Shown here: positions 1 through 9,288 of the stretch, in pieces
How positions within the stretch are numbered: position 1 is the first letter of the stretch
Layout of the letters: every line of letters starts with the position of its first letter
From: Marchantia polymorpha subsp. ruderalis
Taxonomy: Eukaryota; Streptophyta; Marchantiopsida; Marchantiales; Marchantiaceae
DNA length: 64,000 bases
Direction: 5' to 3'
Assembly: GCA_037833965.1 (NCBI GenBank)
Contig: AP031352.1
Coordinates: 22,672,501-22,736,500, forward strand
Notes under the pieces: generated by a model
Told to the model about the DNA's origin: nothing
Database searches by the model: none
What the model saw: only the letters and a program-made list of their open reading frames with translations
Made by a program: the position numbers and the translations under genes

Positions 1-1888
1 GCTCCTCCGTCTGTTGCTGCTCCCTTGATCGGTCCGTGGGGGCTGTGCCCGGCCCGTGCGCAGGCGCAATTGCCGGCGCCTTGTCCGCCGCCGACGTAGC
101 GCCGCGGACATCCATCGCCGAAGGCGACATGGCCGGGGGCCGCTCGCCCGATGTTCCTTGGCCTATAGGCCCTACCGCCGAAGGCGCATCTATCGGCGGA
201 CTTCCCGCCGATGGTGCAGCCTCCGCACGCTCCCTGCTCGTATCTCCTCGGCTCGAAGGCCCTGGCGCCGAAGGCGCAAATTGCGGCGCGTGGTGCGCCG
301 GAGGGTCTGGCCCCGAGGGCCGGTGTCTCGTAGGCGGTTCTTCCGCCGGCTCCTTCCCCTTCCTACGTTGGAACGGGGGTGATTCTTGCCTGTGCACAGG
401 CGGCACGTGTGGAGGTGTTCTGTGCACAGGCGACCTGTGCACAGGTGAGCGCCTGTGCACAGGCGGACTGCTCCTTCCCACGCGTAAGCGTAGATCCACG
501 TCCACTTGTGAACGCCTGTCCGCGGAGGCTCGTCCGTCCGCGGAAACTCGTCTGTGCGCAAACGGAACATCTGTCCGCGTCGCACGTGGTAACTCCGGAG
601 GCCCTTGGCCCGTAGGCGGCCTCTCTCCCGTCGAGGTTGCAGCGTGGCCCGTCGCTCCTGCGGTCGTCCGCGCTTCCTCATGCCTCTCTGGCGACGCACT
701 TCCTTTCTCCGTCGCAATCGTCGCCGTGTCTGCACTGTCGGCTGGTAACACCAGTCTGCGTGCCTTCTGCTTCGGCCGGCTGTATGGCTCGCACAGCGGC
801 CGCGGTCGAATGGGAGCAGAGGGTTCTTGATGCTGCTCCTCTTCAGACTCTTCCCTCCATCGCCGCTTCCGCGGCACTCGTGCTGCAGGAGTGTGTCTCC
901 CTTCGTCCCTCCGCCTTGATGGGGTAGAAGTCGGTGACTCCTCTGCATCAGTGTCGACCTCATTCTCCCGCACATACTTCCCGGGGTGGTCGATGGACAA
1001 TGGCGGAAAATGTTCAAGCTCCGCCGCTGTCAAACAATTCCGCTGTCGATAAAAATTGATGAGGAAAGGAGAAAGATGGTTTAGAGTTCCCCCCTTCTCC
1101 TCAAACGCGTGCTGTCGCATCACCCTGTGCAGGATGCTCGCCCAGTGAATTGGAGTTCCCTCGATGACGCACTCCACAAAAGAGACCTGCCACAATGTGA
1201 TGTAGCAGGCGCGGTGCGGCTGCAGTAATTGCATCAGCGCCGCGGACAAAGTCCGGCGAAATCGATCCTTGTAATCACGGGTCCTGTACCCATTCTTGGT
1301 AGACCTCCCGGTCTTGAACAGCTCCACAAATTGCGCCTCTTCCTGCTTGGTCACCTTGATGCTCTCACTGTCGAAAAGGAGATGCCCTGGCATGCCAGCA
1401 CATCTTCCCAACGCCTGCGCCCAATCTTGGACTGTCCACCGATCAACATGCGGACGCAATCCGCGCGAGGGTGGTCCCTGTGGCTCTAGCCACTCGCGCA
1501 CCATATTCGCACAGATGTAGTTCCATCCCCATAGCAAGAAATCGAGCTTTCTTGCTATTAAGCGCTCCTCGAAAGCGCGCAGCCCGTTCTGTGGTAGGCG
1601 AAGTGGCACCATCCGCAATCTGCTCGGTCTCGTCATTGCGTTCCTGGGGTTCGCTCGCCCGCTCATTCTACTTCCGCACTGCCCGAACTTCTTTCTCTCT
1701 CGGCAAACTCTAATTGCCCTCAATTCCAAATCACGCGCACTCACTTCTCCCTCAATCAACAAGAAATCTCCTGTGCGACGACGTCGAGAATGTTCCGCAG
1801 CCAGCAGATGGATGCGCGCAGCGCGCACAAGAGATTGGAATCGCGAATTCAAGAATGGGACGTTCTCCGCCGCCCGGTCGAAGGTCAT
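1..1888 (-). CDS. Retroelement ORF, gag/plant-transposon-like N-terminus plus proline/arginine-rich region (3' end beyond window)
   Basis: Reading the minus strand from the ATG at 1,886-1,888, I find 629 codons with no stop before the window edge. The start is supported by copy R3, which has an ATG at the same place (14,896) after an identical GAGCCGACC context. Residues about 10-80 include a conserved basic stretch (FLNSRF, LVRAARIHLLA). Residues about 85-310 form a globular-looking domain with conserved WGWNYIC, RWTVQDWAQALGRC, LLQPHR, ITLWQVSFV, LHRVMRQHAFEEKG and HLSPFLINFY. Its order of motifs resembles the domain called putative plant transposon protein, a loose match made from memory. 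Residues about 330-629 are low-complexity, with repeated PVHRR motifs encoded by CCTGTGCACAGG palindromes. In related copies the protein continues through PTALDILAGS into a coiled coil. Probably a mobile-element structural protein; true function unknown. Confidence 0.65.
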   Translation of the reverse strand, partial: MTFDRAAENVPFLNSRFQSLVRAARIHLLAAEHSRRRRTGDFLLIEGEVSARDLELRAIRVCRERKKFGQCGSRMSGRANPRNAMTRPSRLRMVPLRLPQNGLRAFEERLIARKLDFLLWGWNYICANMVREWLEPQGPPSRGLRPHVDRWTVQDWAQALGRCAGMPGHLLFDSESIKVTKQEEAQFVELFKTGRSTKNGYRTRDYKDRFRRTLSAALMQLLQPHRACYITLWQVSFVECVIEGTPIHWASILHRVMRQHAFEEKGGTLNHLSPFLINFYRQRNCLTAAELEHFPPLSIDHPGKYVRENEVDTDAEESPTSTPSRRRDEGRHTPAARVPRKRRWREESEEEQHQEPSAPIRPRPLCEPYSRPKQKARRLVLPADSADTATIATEKGSASPERHEEARTTAGATGHAATSTGERPPTGQGPPELPRATRTDVPFAHRRVSADGRASADRRSQVDVDLRLRVGRSSPPVHRRSPVHRSPVHRTPPHVPPVHRQESPPFQRRKGKEPAEEPPTRHRPSGPDPPAHHAPQFAPSAPGPSSRGDTSRERAEAAPSAGSPPIDAPSAVGPIGQGTSGERPPAMSPSAMDVRGATSAADKAPAIAPAHGPGTAPTDRSREQQQTEE

Positions 1889-2601
1889 GGTCGGCTCTTG
1901 CTCGTGAAGAACGTCTCACTTGATGGCCGCGCCGGCTGTACGCTGGAACGGTCTTCGCTCTCACGCGCGGCTTCACGCTCCGCCGTCGTCGATTAAACTC
2001 TCACGCTCGGATTGGCGGATTTGAACTCCGCGAGCGTGTTACCCCGCGGACATGGGGGCGTTGCGCCGAAGGCGAGTTTTCCGCCTTGCGCGGTACACTT
2101 GTTCGTACCGCCCCTCGGCCAATCCCCCTCTGCCTTGACGCGTGTGTCCTCATGTCGGACAAAAGTTCAACTCCTGCCTGTGCGCAGGCAGACTCCTCGG
2201 CGGATTCTCCGCCGGCGCGGAACTTGAACATCCTCCTGTGCACAGGCGTTCGCCTGTGCGCAGGCGAATTCCGTGCGCGGCGTCGCGCTGGCGCGGAAGG
2301 CGTTGACCGTGGTCAGCCATCTCCGTCCAGTCTGTCCGTTCCTTGTCTCTTCGTCGGCGCTTCCGCCGCCGCAACTCCGTCCGTCCAAGAGCGCATCCAC
2401 CCGTCCCGTCCGCATAGTCCGTACCGATTTGATTACTCTGGCGGCTCTTCCGCCGTACGCGGCGCTGCGCTGGCGCGGAAGGCGCCGTACACTTTCTACC
2501 TCACAAGGCGCATTTCTAGGGCCCAAGGCGGATTTTCCGCCGACGCCGAAGCGCCTGTGCACAGGCGAGCGCCTGTGCGTAGGCGGCCTTCGCGCCTCCC
2601 C

Positions 2602-2639
2602 TAACCCTACTTCGCCTGTGCACAGGCGAAGTAGGGTTA
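2602..2639. repeat. Perfect 38-bp palindrome
   Basis: Centred between 2,620 and 2,621 on the core CGCCTGTGCACAGGCG, with flanking arms that also match perfectly (TAACCCTACTT on the left, its complement on the right). It sits inside the LTR-like leader of R1. It is followed 3 bp later by another long palindrome on the same core. Confidence 0.95.
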
Positions 2640-2642
2640 ACC

Positions 2643-2678
2643 CGAAGGCGTTCGCCTGTGCACAGGCGAACGCCTTCG
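2643..2678. repeat. Perfect 36-bp palindrome
   Basis: Centred between 2,660 and 2,661 on the same CGCCTGTGCACAGGCG core, with arms beginning CGAAGGCGTT. The core, or close variants (CGCCTACGCGTAGGCG, CGCCTACTCGTAGGCG), recurs throughout 390-16,000. Confidence 0.95.
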
Positions 2679-2824
2679 TCCGCGCATAGGACAAAACTTG
2701 ATTCCCCCTTCCGCGTAGGCGGAATTCGCGCCGGTGGCGCACTCTTTCCGCCGTAGGCGACCGTCTCTGTTTCTTCCAATCGTGATAACTCCCTAAGTCC
2801 TCATCCGTTCCAAGCGTTCTTGGG

Positions 2825-2861
2825 CTCGTTGGAATCAGTGCGTCGAGCTCTTTCCAACGGG
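2825..2861. repeat. Hairpin module CTCGTTGGAA...TTCCAACGRG, copy 1
   Basis: Ten-base arms (one mismatch) around a 17-base loop containing GTCGAGCTCT, within a roughly 110-bp conserved block (about 2,783-2,890). The same hairpin is found at 9,751, 12,741, 13,308 and 15,833 in this orientation, and at 5,018, 5,368 and 5,667 in the opposite one. Confidence 0.85.
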
Positions 2862-3174
2862 ACTCTAACTTGGTCAAGGCGCCCGAGGGTTGACCTAATT
2901 ACGGAGGGTTTCCCTACAGCCGCGGACGCAACCTCCGAAGGCGGGTTTTGCGCCTTGCGTCGTAGGGGTCCTAACTGCAGAGCTCGCAGGGAGGGTGGTG
3001 CCTGTCCTTACTGCTGCACCCCAAATCCCAGATTCTACAAGATCCCTCGAGAATCCCCGCGATCTTCCGGATTCACTCCGTTTTGATGTACCAAAGGCTA
3101 TTTACAATGCTGCCAGGGTACAGTTTTCCAAAAATGTTTTAATTTCCTCAAAATTACCAAAAGTGGGGTACCAC

Positions 3175-4432
3175 AGTCGGCCGGATTTCTCCGACTGCGA
3201 GACGGACAGGGCCGGCGACTAGTGTGCGGACGCCTTCGGCGGACGCACCTCCAGCGAAGACACCTTCCGCGCAGATCGCGCCACAAGGGAAGGCAGCAGA
3301 AGCGGGCGGTGCAAAGGTGACAAAAGTCACTGCGGCGTCGACCCCTTCGGAAACCGAAGATCGAGCCGGGACAGGGGCTCAAGCAGTGGGATCCCCCACT
3401 GCCTTGGATATTTTAGCAGGGAGTGGAGCGGCAGTCGCGGAGGAAGCTGCAGCGCGCCACAGTTCCAGGGAGTCGCCAAGGGATTCAGTGGCGACTGAAA
3501 TCCTCGAAACTGAGGATGAGATGAGCTCGGAAGAGCAGGAAGCGGACTCTGTGCAGAAAACGCCAATAGGGGTGTTGTGCGAGCAGATAGTTCCACTCCT
3601 ACGATATCTGGATCGCAAGACATCCAAGTACTCGGGTACTGGAAAACCGCAGTCTTACGTGGAGACTGTCAAGCGAAGGACGAGGAGCAAGGTGGCCACT
3701 TGGGCCTCTAGGTGCCAAGTATTGCAGGATAGGAACACTACCCTCCGACAACACCTGGCGGTCACACAGAAGCTATACCAAGCCTTGCAGCAGCAGAGGG
3801 AGGATGCGGCGACGAAAAACCAGGCGGATGCCGAGCTAATGCGGGCAAAGATCGAGTCGGAATTGCAAGAAGAGCGGAGACAAAACCGCATCTTAGCAGC
3901 AGAGCTTCCGCGCCAGACGCGCGCCTTAGAAAAAAGTCAAAGAGCACGCAAGGAGGATGAAGAGTTGTTGCGCAACTTGCAATCCGAGTGCTCGGATTTG
4001 AGGACGCAGCGCGCGGATGCGGAAATGCAGCTAGCAGAGGTGGAAGGCAGCTGCCGGGCGCGAGAAGAGTTGGCGGCGCGGGTGACTCACTGTCTAAAAG
4101 GATACGCCCATTGGGAGGTGGCAGCTCAAGAGAAGATCACACTCAGGGAGTTCGAGCTTCGGGCGGCGGCATTGATGGAGGGTGACAGTCGGAGTCGGCG
4201 GCGAGTAGCGAGGAAATTAGAATCCTTCTTGTCGGGTGCGCGCGACACTATGGCGCACTTAGAGTCGGAAGTGACTGCAGCCCTCCGACGTCTGGGGTTG
4301 CGTAGCCGGTCGGAAGACTGGCAAGGTAGAGATAGAGAGCGAGGCAGTCCGGCGCGCAGGAGGCGCAGCACCGGATCTGCCGAGTGCAGTAGTATACTTT
4401 GGTTTCGTGCAGGTGTTGCGAGTAGTAGATAG
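3175..4432 (+). CDS. Coiled-coil C-terminal half of the GC-rich retroelement ORF (5'-truncated)
   Basis: An open frame that ends at TAG 4,430-4,432. It stays open leftwards across the 3,174/3,175 junction and has no ATG before 3,521, so I read it as a 5'-truncated remnant rather than a gene with its own start. The first 95 residues from 3,224 are Ala/Pro/Glu-rich and include PTALDILAGS, a motif also encoded on the minus strand at about 10,600 between two proline-rich units. This ties the ORF to the family seen in R1 and R3. Residues about 160-330 are rich in Glu, Gln, Arg and Leu with heptad-like spacing (QALQQQREDA, ELMRAKIESELQEE), indicating a long coiled coil. The tail is Arg/Ser-rich. 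Probably the C-terminus of a mobile-element structural protein. No catalytic motif is visible. Confidence 0.55.
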
Positions 4433-4439
4433 GATAGCG

Positions 4440-4745
4440 TACTGTTAGTTAGGACCTTAGGGGGTATAAAGTAGATCAAGGCGTTTTGCCTTGGGACTCT
4501 TCCAGTTTCGGAAGTGCAGATCAGGAACTCACTTTCTTGGCGTGTTTGTGCATTTTGGTCCTGGCACCACGTAGAGAAGCTGCAGCATAGCAAAGTTACC
4601 GTATGTTGTAGTTGAAGGCCTTCGGCTGAATGTTCAGAGCTAGTACCCGGTTAGAGACTTGAGTAGTGCGGATCTGCACCTGCGGGTGATTTCTAATGCT
4701 CAGAGCCGGTTGCGAGTTAGATACTTGAACAGTTCCCCCTTTGTG
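4440..4745 (+). repeat. Inverted copy of 11,940-12,262
   Basis: About 300 bp downstream of the coiled-coil ORF match the reverse complement of 11,940-12,262 almost throughout. Landmarks are GGTATAAAGTAGATCAAGGC, CTTCCAGTTTCGGAAGTGCA and CTTGAACAGTTCCCCCTT. Both copies stop matching at the same point, just after the CCCCCTT run. The conserved TATA box suggests promoter (U3-R) sequence of an LTR or similar element. Confidence 0.85.
4465..4470 (+). promoter_or_regulatory. TATA box in the repeated element
   Basis: TATAAA within GGGGTATAAAGTAGATC, conserved in the inverted copy at 12,215-12,220. Its promoter role is inferred from the consensus and from conservation between copies. Confidence 0.5.
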
Positions 4746-4746
4746 A

Positions 4747-4766
4747 GCACAAAACTGTGCTCACAT
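4747..4766. repeat. Short hairpin GTGAGCACA-AAAC-TGTGCTCAC region
   Basis: Nine-base perfect arms separated by about four bases, at the point where the two mirror-image copies (4,440-4,745 and 11,940-12,262) stop being similar. Confidence 0.6.
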
Positions 4767-4879
4767 GTCTTTTTAACCTTGTGAGAGTTAAAGTTTTAGA
4801 TTTAAGCTCTTGCAAAATTATGCTCGGAGTTTTTTGGAAGTTTTGGTAAGATTAGGAGTTGGTGTAATAGTTAGTAGGC

Positions 4880-5760
4880 AAAGGTCCGGAACGGGGCTTT
4901 CAGGGCAGGGTCTCCGGCGAAGAGCCTTCGGTGAAGTTCCTTCGGGGAAAGGCCTTCGGCGAAACAGTGAAACCCTCATAACGTTTTCAATGTGTGACGC
5001 CTTGACTCAGTTAGTGTCTCCTTGGAAAGAGCTCGCAACGCTCGTTCCAACGAGACCAAGAACTCTTCAAACGAATGAGGAATCACTGAGTTGTGAGTGT
5101 CGGAAGTTACTGATGGGAAGGGTGGAGGCAAGCCCGGCTGCGAACGCCTTAGGCTCCGGACGTCTTCGGCTCCGGACGTCTCCGGCTGCGAACATCTCCG
5201 GCTTCGGACGACTTTGCGACAACTGCGAGCAGGCCTTCGGCGAACTCGGAATCGGCGAACTCGGGGTCGGCGAACTCCGAGCCGGTGAACATCGTGCAAG
5301 GGCCATTGGCGAAACAGTAAACTCGGTATATCTTTTTCATTTGTTAACGGTTTGATTTGATTAGGGTTTCGTTGGAAAGAGCTCGCGACGCTCGTTCCAA
5401 CGAGACCAAGAACTCTACAAACGGATAAGGCGTCACTGAGTTATGAGCGTTGAAAGCGGCGGATAGGGTAGGACAACATCCAACCGGAAGACATCGAACC
5501 GGAAGACATCGAACCGGAAGACATGAAACCGGAAGACATCGAACCGGCAAACATCGTGCTGGCGCCTTCGGCGATAACAGGTAACAGGCCTTCGGCGGTG
5601 TGCCTTCGGCGAAGGGTAAAACGGGCATAACTTTCTCAATTTGTAATGGTTTGACCAAGTTAGGGTCTCGTTGGAAAGAACTCAACCTGCTCGTTCCAAC
5701 GAGCCCACGAACTTGTGAAACGGAGCTAGGATCTGTGAGTTATGGGTGTCGGGTGTGACT
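4880..5760. repeat. GGCGAA-rich tandem region with three hairpin modules in reverse orientation
   Basis: Three blocks (about 4,985-5,115, 5,345-5,465, 5,650-5,765) repeat the same ~110-bp module, each with a CTCGTTGGAA-type hairpin (5,018-5,054; 5,368-5,404; 5,667-5,703) followed by an ACTGAGTTATGAGTGT-like tail. Between them lie short tandem repeats: GGCGAACTCGG at about 5,236-5,283 and GAACCGGAAGACATC at about 5,478-5,550. All are the reverse complement of the arrays at 12,500-13,390. No gene is credible here; both strands give long open frames only because the repeats lack stops. Confidence 0.8.
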
Positions 5761-5766
5761 GTCATG

Positions 5767-6680
5767 GATAAGCAAAGGTGTGGTCGTGCGTCTTCGGCGG
5801 GTGGATGGCTTCGGCGGTGCGCGGAAGAGGATTCCCTCCGGCGGAGATCGGGTGGTCAGGGATGTAGAATGTGCAGGTGTGGCAGCGGCGGCGGCGTGAA
5901 GTCAAGTGGGGGAGGCAAGACGACGGTGCAAGTAGTCGCGCAAGGGGAGCAGGCAGCTACCCATCATTGCGAGTGTTGCATTTTCAGGCGGGCTGTGGGT
6001 GTCTCGGCCTTGGACTTCGAAGTGGGGAGTTCGGCCTGGGAACGGAGAGCTTGTGTGTGCTATTGAGTGGAGAGTTTGTGGTGTACCATAGTGTGGAGAG
6101 TTCGAAGTAGGAGGAAGCAGACTCTCGTGGGTGGAGAGTCGTATCTGAGAGTGAAGTTGAAGTGGGATCTGAGATTGAAGTGTAAAATCTGTGAGTGGGA
6201 GCTGAAATCATAGTGGAAGATCTGAGAATGGAAGCTGAGAGTGAAGTGAAATCTGAGACTGAACTCTAACAGTCGGGATCTGAATGGGAAACTGGAAAGG
6301 GAGAGTTGAATCCAAGAGAGGAATCTGGTGGGGTCTGAAGGTGAAAGCTGAGAAATCGATACTGAAATCTGAGTAGGAATTGGCAGTAGGACTGGGATCT
6401 AGGAAAGCCCACAGCGGCTGTAGTGTTGAGGAAGTCACCCAGAGTTGGGTTAGATCTTTATGTAACAAAGAGCTTGTCTGATGCTCTTGTGAAAATCGCA
6501 GAAAACAAGTTATTATTTTCAGTTCTGGATAATTTGTCTGGGAAAGAGCAAGTGTTCATGATCTCGTTGTCTTGGATACACTGTGAGTACATGGCTTGTG
6601 ATCAGCGAAGTTAGATTATGGGAGCTCGAACCCCCACCTGGACTACAAACGCTGAAGGGTGGGAAGGTTCGGCTCACATA
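5767..6680 (+). other. Purine-rich stretch, probable 5' LTR or leader of the gypsy-like element
   Basis: G/A-rich on the plus strand with loose repeats of GTGGAGAGTT and TCTGAGAGTGAAG (6,020-6,260). It leads to CTCACA (6,673-6,678) and then, after TAAAA, to a tRNA-like primer-binding site. An LTR ending at about 6,678 is inferred. The LTR's left end is not visible, and no second LTR exists in the window to compare with it. Confidence 0.4.
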
Positions 6681-6683
6681 AAA

Positions 6684-6701
6684 TGGTGCATCTGCCGGGA
6701 G
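6684..6701 (+). promoter_or_regulatory. Retrotransposon primer-binding site, tRNA-Gly-like
   Basis: TGGTGCATCTGCCGGGAG matches, with about three differences, the complement of the 3' end of plant tRNA-Gly(GCC), recalled as TGGTGCACCAGCCGGGAA. It begins with the expected TGG and lies six bases after a CA dinucleotide, about 220 bp before the gag ATG. The tRNA assignment is from memory. Confidence 0.5.
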
Positions 6702-6924
6702 CTTGATCTTGTAAATGCAGAATAAGACTAGATTGCACAAACCAAACCTGGAGCCAGGACTGGAGAAACCTGTTCGTAGTAGGAAGAAAACTGAGAATAA
6801 GGAAATCGAGGAAGAAATTAAACTTGAGATATTTCTGAACGTAGACCCTGTTGGTGAGTCTTTGTTAGAAGGTTTAGAGATTGTAGAACCCGATAGTGAG
6901 AAGTAGGTTGAGGAATCTGCCAGC

Positions 6925-9288
6925 ATGGCTGACGATGGAGGGAGAGCAGGACCTCCTCCTAGTCCTCCCATCGACCCACTCGTGAGGCCAAGGGGCCTGC
7001 CTATTCAGGTTCCACAGAACTTGGCAGCTGTGGTCATACCACCCAATCTGCCTAAGTTCTATGGGACGAAGGATGAGGATCCTTCAAGGCACATGGAAAG
7101 ATATGTTGAGAGGCTAGCCAGCTCTCTGATTACAGATCCAGGGTATTTTTTGGTCTGGTTTCCTACTACCCTGGAAGGTGAGGCGTATGAGTGGTATAGG
7201 GATCATTCTGAAGGTCATTTTGGGGGATGGGACCAGATGCAAAGGGAGTTCTTGAATGAGTTTAGGCCTAAGGTGGGGCAGGGTTCTGCATTGAGAGCTT
7301 TGGCATCGTTAAAACAGGGAAGGGAAGAGTAAATCTCAGCTTACATTAGAAGATTTGATCTTGTCTGTGCGCGTTTTGTGGGTACAATGCTCGATGACGA
7401 TACGCTGAGACAATTTTTTATCCAAGGTTTTTTCAAATCTGGAACCATCCGTGGGGTGCTGGAGAGAAGCCCTCAAACTCTTGCTGAAGCCAAGATGGCT
7501 GCCAAGGAGATAGAGAATATTGATAAAGACTATGATAGATTGTGGAGGAAGGAGGATGAATCCATTCCCCAGTTCATCCCCATTCGTCCTAGAGTAATTG
7601 AAGGAGACTCAGGTAGGCTTAGGGGTCAAGCTCCCTATTCTCTCAGTGAGTCAATTTCGCAGACCAGAGAGCCAGCACCTGTTTTAGCATTGCCTGCCCC
7701 TACTGTAGATCCTAACCTGGCAGATGTAGAGAAGAGATTAAATGCTAGCCAAGTGGGCTTTCAAGAGACTATGATGAAGCAAATGCAAAATATCACAGAT
7801 CAGATGGCCTTGATGATCAGGAGTCAACAGCCAGGGCCTCCTCCTCCAGTTGAGTCAGGTAGACATGCATCAAGCATGTGGTGTGTCCAGTGTGGTCAAT
7901 CTGGACATACCAGGCAATTTTGTAGGGTGGTGCCAAACCGTGACAACAGAATGAGCGGTGGCCCACGTGTGCAACATCAAAGGGGCCAAGGATCAAATTA
8001 CCAGGGTCAAAACGGGTACAGAGGACCTCCTAGGGGTCAGGATGGTCAAAACATGGAGAGAAAAGAATTACATGCATTTTGTGGTAGGTGGCACTATCCA
8101 GGTCAGTGTTGGTCTGAGGTTGGGGTTAATGGATGTAGTAATTGTGGAGGTAGTCATCCCTCTGACCAATGTCGGCAGCCAGATAAAGTTATTAGGATGC
8201 CTCAGCCTACTGTTAGTCCTTACCAGGCGAGAGAAAATATGAGGGGTGCAAGACCGCAGAATGAGCATTCTAACAATCTTAGACCTCCTAACTTGTATTA
8301 TGATCATGAGAACAGCAAACAGACATTCAATCCACCTGTTGGACTGCAGACAGTGAACAGATATATTCCTATTTAGAGTGAACCACGAGATGAACCTCGT
8401 AATGACAACAGAAAACAGGTTTCTTTTGCAGATCCATGTTCTTCAAACTCTCAAGATGCTAGGTTTGCAAACGATGATGGAGATGTCCAACGTAGTAGTT
8501 CTGATCTTGGTAAGGGGATAGTCGAACAAGGGCAGAATCAGTGGCCTCCACATACTAACCTGATTACTTATAAGTTGAAAAATTCGGATGATGTGATTAT
8601 GCATGAAGCTCCGGCCCTTGCTGTCACCACCAGAGCTGTGCATCGCAAGATGCAAACTGAGAAAAATGAAGATGAGCAAGGGGAGACTTCATCTGAGGAG
8701 CCTCCTCATCTCTCTGATCTTGAGAGAGTGGCGAGGAGAGCAAGGAGGACTACAAGGGCAGAGGAGAAAAGAAATGAGATTCTGCATGATGCAGAAGTGC
8801 CACCTGTCACGCAAGATTCAGAAAGCAATGAACCAAGAGAGTGGGAAGGACCGGGAATTCCCATGAAAGAGTGGGAGGACATGAGATGTCAGAGAAGGAG
8901 AGAGTCGGAGAAGTACAATTTGTGGTCAGATCTGAGTTCGCTGAAGGCGGACATTACTTTTGGTCAGCTGCTGGAAATATCTCCCATTGCTCGTAAGACT
9001 TTGAAGGAGGGCATTCTAGTGCATAGAAGGAGTAGAAAGACGAAGACTAGAGTCGCTGCTAGAGTTCATTTGCAAAAAGGAAGTCAAGATGTCAAACCTG
9101 TGGAGATAGAGGTGGTAGTGGTAGACAAGGTGATTCCCAATGTATTAGTTGATGGGGGTAGTGGTCTGAACATCCTACCTGAACACACCATGAGAAGGTT
9201 AGGTTTGAATCTGACAGGCCCCTCACCTTTCATTATCAATATGGCCAATCAGACTTCAGCTGTACCAGTGGGGATGATTAAAGATTGC
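6925..9288 (+). pseudogene. Ty3/gypsy-type gag-protease fragment (two stops, pol missing)
   Basis: One continuous frame from ATG 6,925 is interrupted only by TAA at 7,330-7,332 and TAG at 8,374-8,376. The first part has the retrotransposon gag core (FYGTKDEDPSRHMERYVERL, EGEAYEWYRDH, FLNEFRP). Two zinc knuckles follow at about 7,885-7,925 (CVQCGQSGHTRQFC) and 8,130-8,175 (CSNCGGSHPSDQC, a CX2C form lacking part of the usual knuckle). A retroviral-type aspartic protease motif, VLVDGGSGLNIL, lies at about 9,145-9,180 (D-G-G-S instead of the common D-T/S-G-A). Reverse transcriptase, RNase H and integrase are absent. At about 9,289 the sequence switches to GC-rich LTR DNA, and the frame runs on to 9,714 as a chimera. 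Both stops could be CAA/CAG codons altered by C-to-T change. Confidence 0.85.

Larger units (their letters stand above)
1..3174 (-). mobile_element. GC-rich retroelement copy R1 (partial, runs off left edge)
   Basis: Minus-strand element made of an LTR-like leader (3,174 down to about 1,889, starting TGTGGTACCCC on the minus strand) followed by a long ORF that leaves the window at base 1. The same order, with clear base-level similarity, recurs at 16,182-13,571, which makes this a repeat family. The leader holds many short palindromes and one copy of the CTCGTTGGAA hairpin module. LTR identity is inferred from the TG start and its recurrence at four places (3,174; 10,100; 13,604; 16,182). I found no convincing primer-binding site, so a non-LTR class is not excluded. 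Its outer end abuts the interior of a related ORF at 3,175, which suggests insertion into another copy. Confidence 0.7.

Noticed and set aside
390-460. CTGTGCACAGGC repeats as a CRISPR-like array
   Set aside because: Units are palindromes at irregular spacing with no unique spacers, in a plant retroelement.
36-1017. Long frames on the plus strand and in another minus frame (264 and 275 codons)
   Set aside because: They overlap the conserved minus-strand ORF that matches R3 codon by codon. They are stop-poor only because of GC-rich repeats.
2010-2035. TTGGCGGATTTGAACTCC as a primer-binding site
   Set aside because: On the wrong strand for R1, too short a match to any tRNA 3' end, and not conserved in R3.
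6615-6650. GGGAGCTCGAACCCCCAC as a tRNA T-arm
   Set aside because: No matching acceptor, D or anticodon stems around it.
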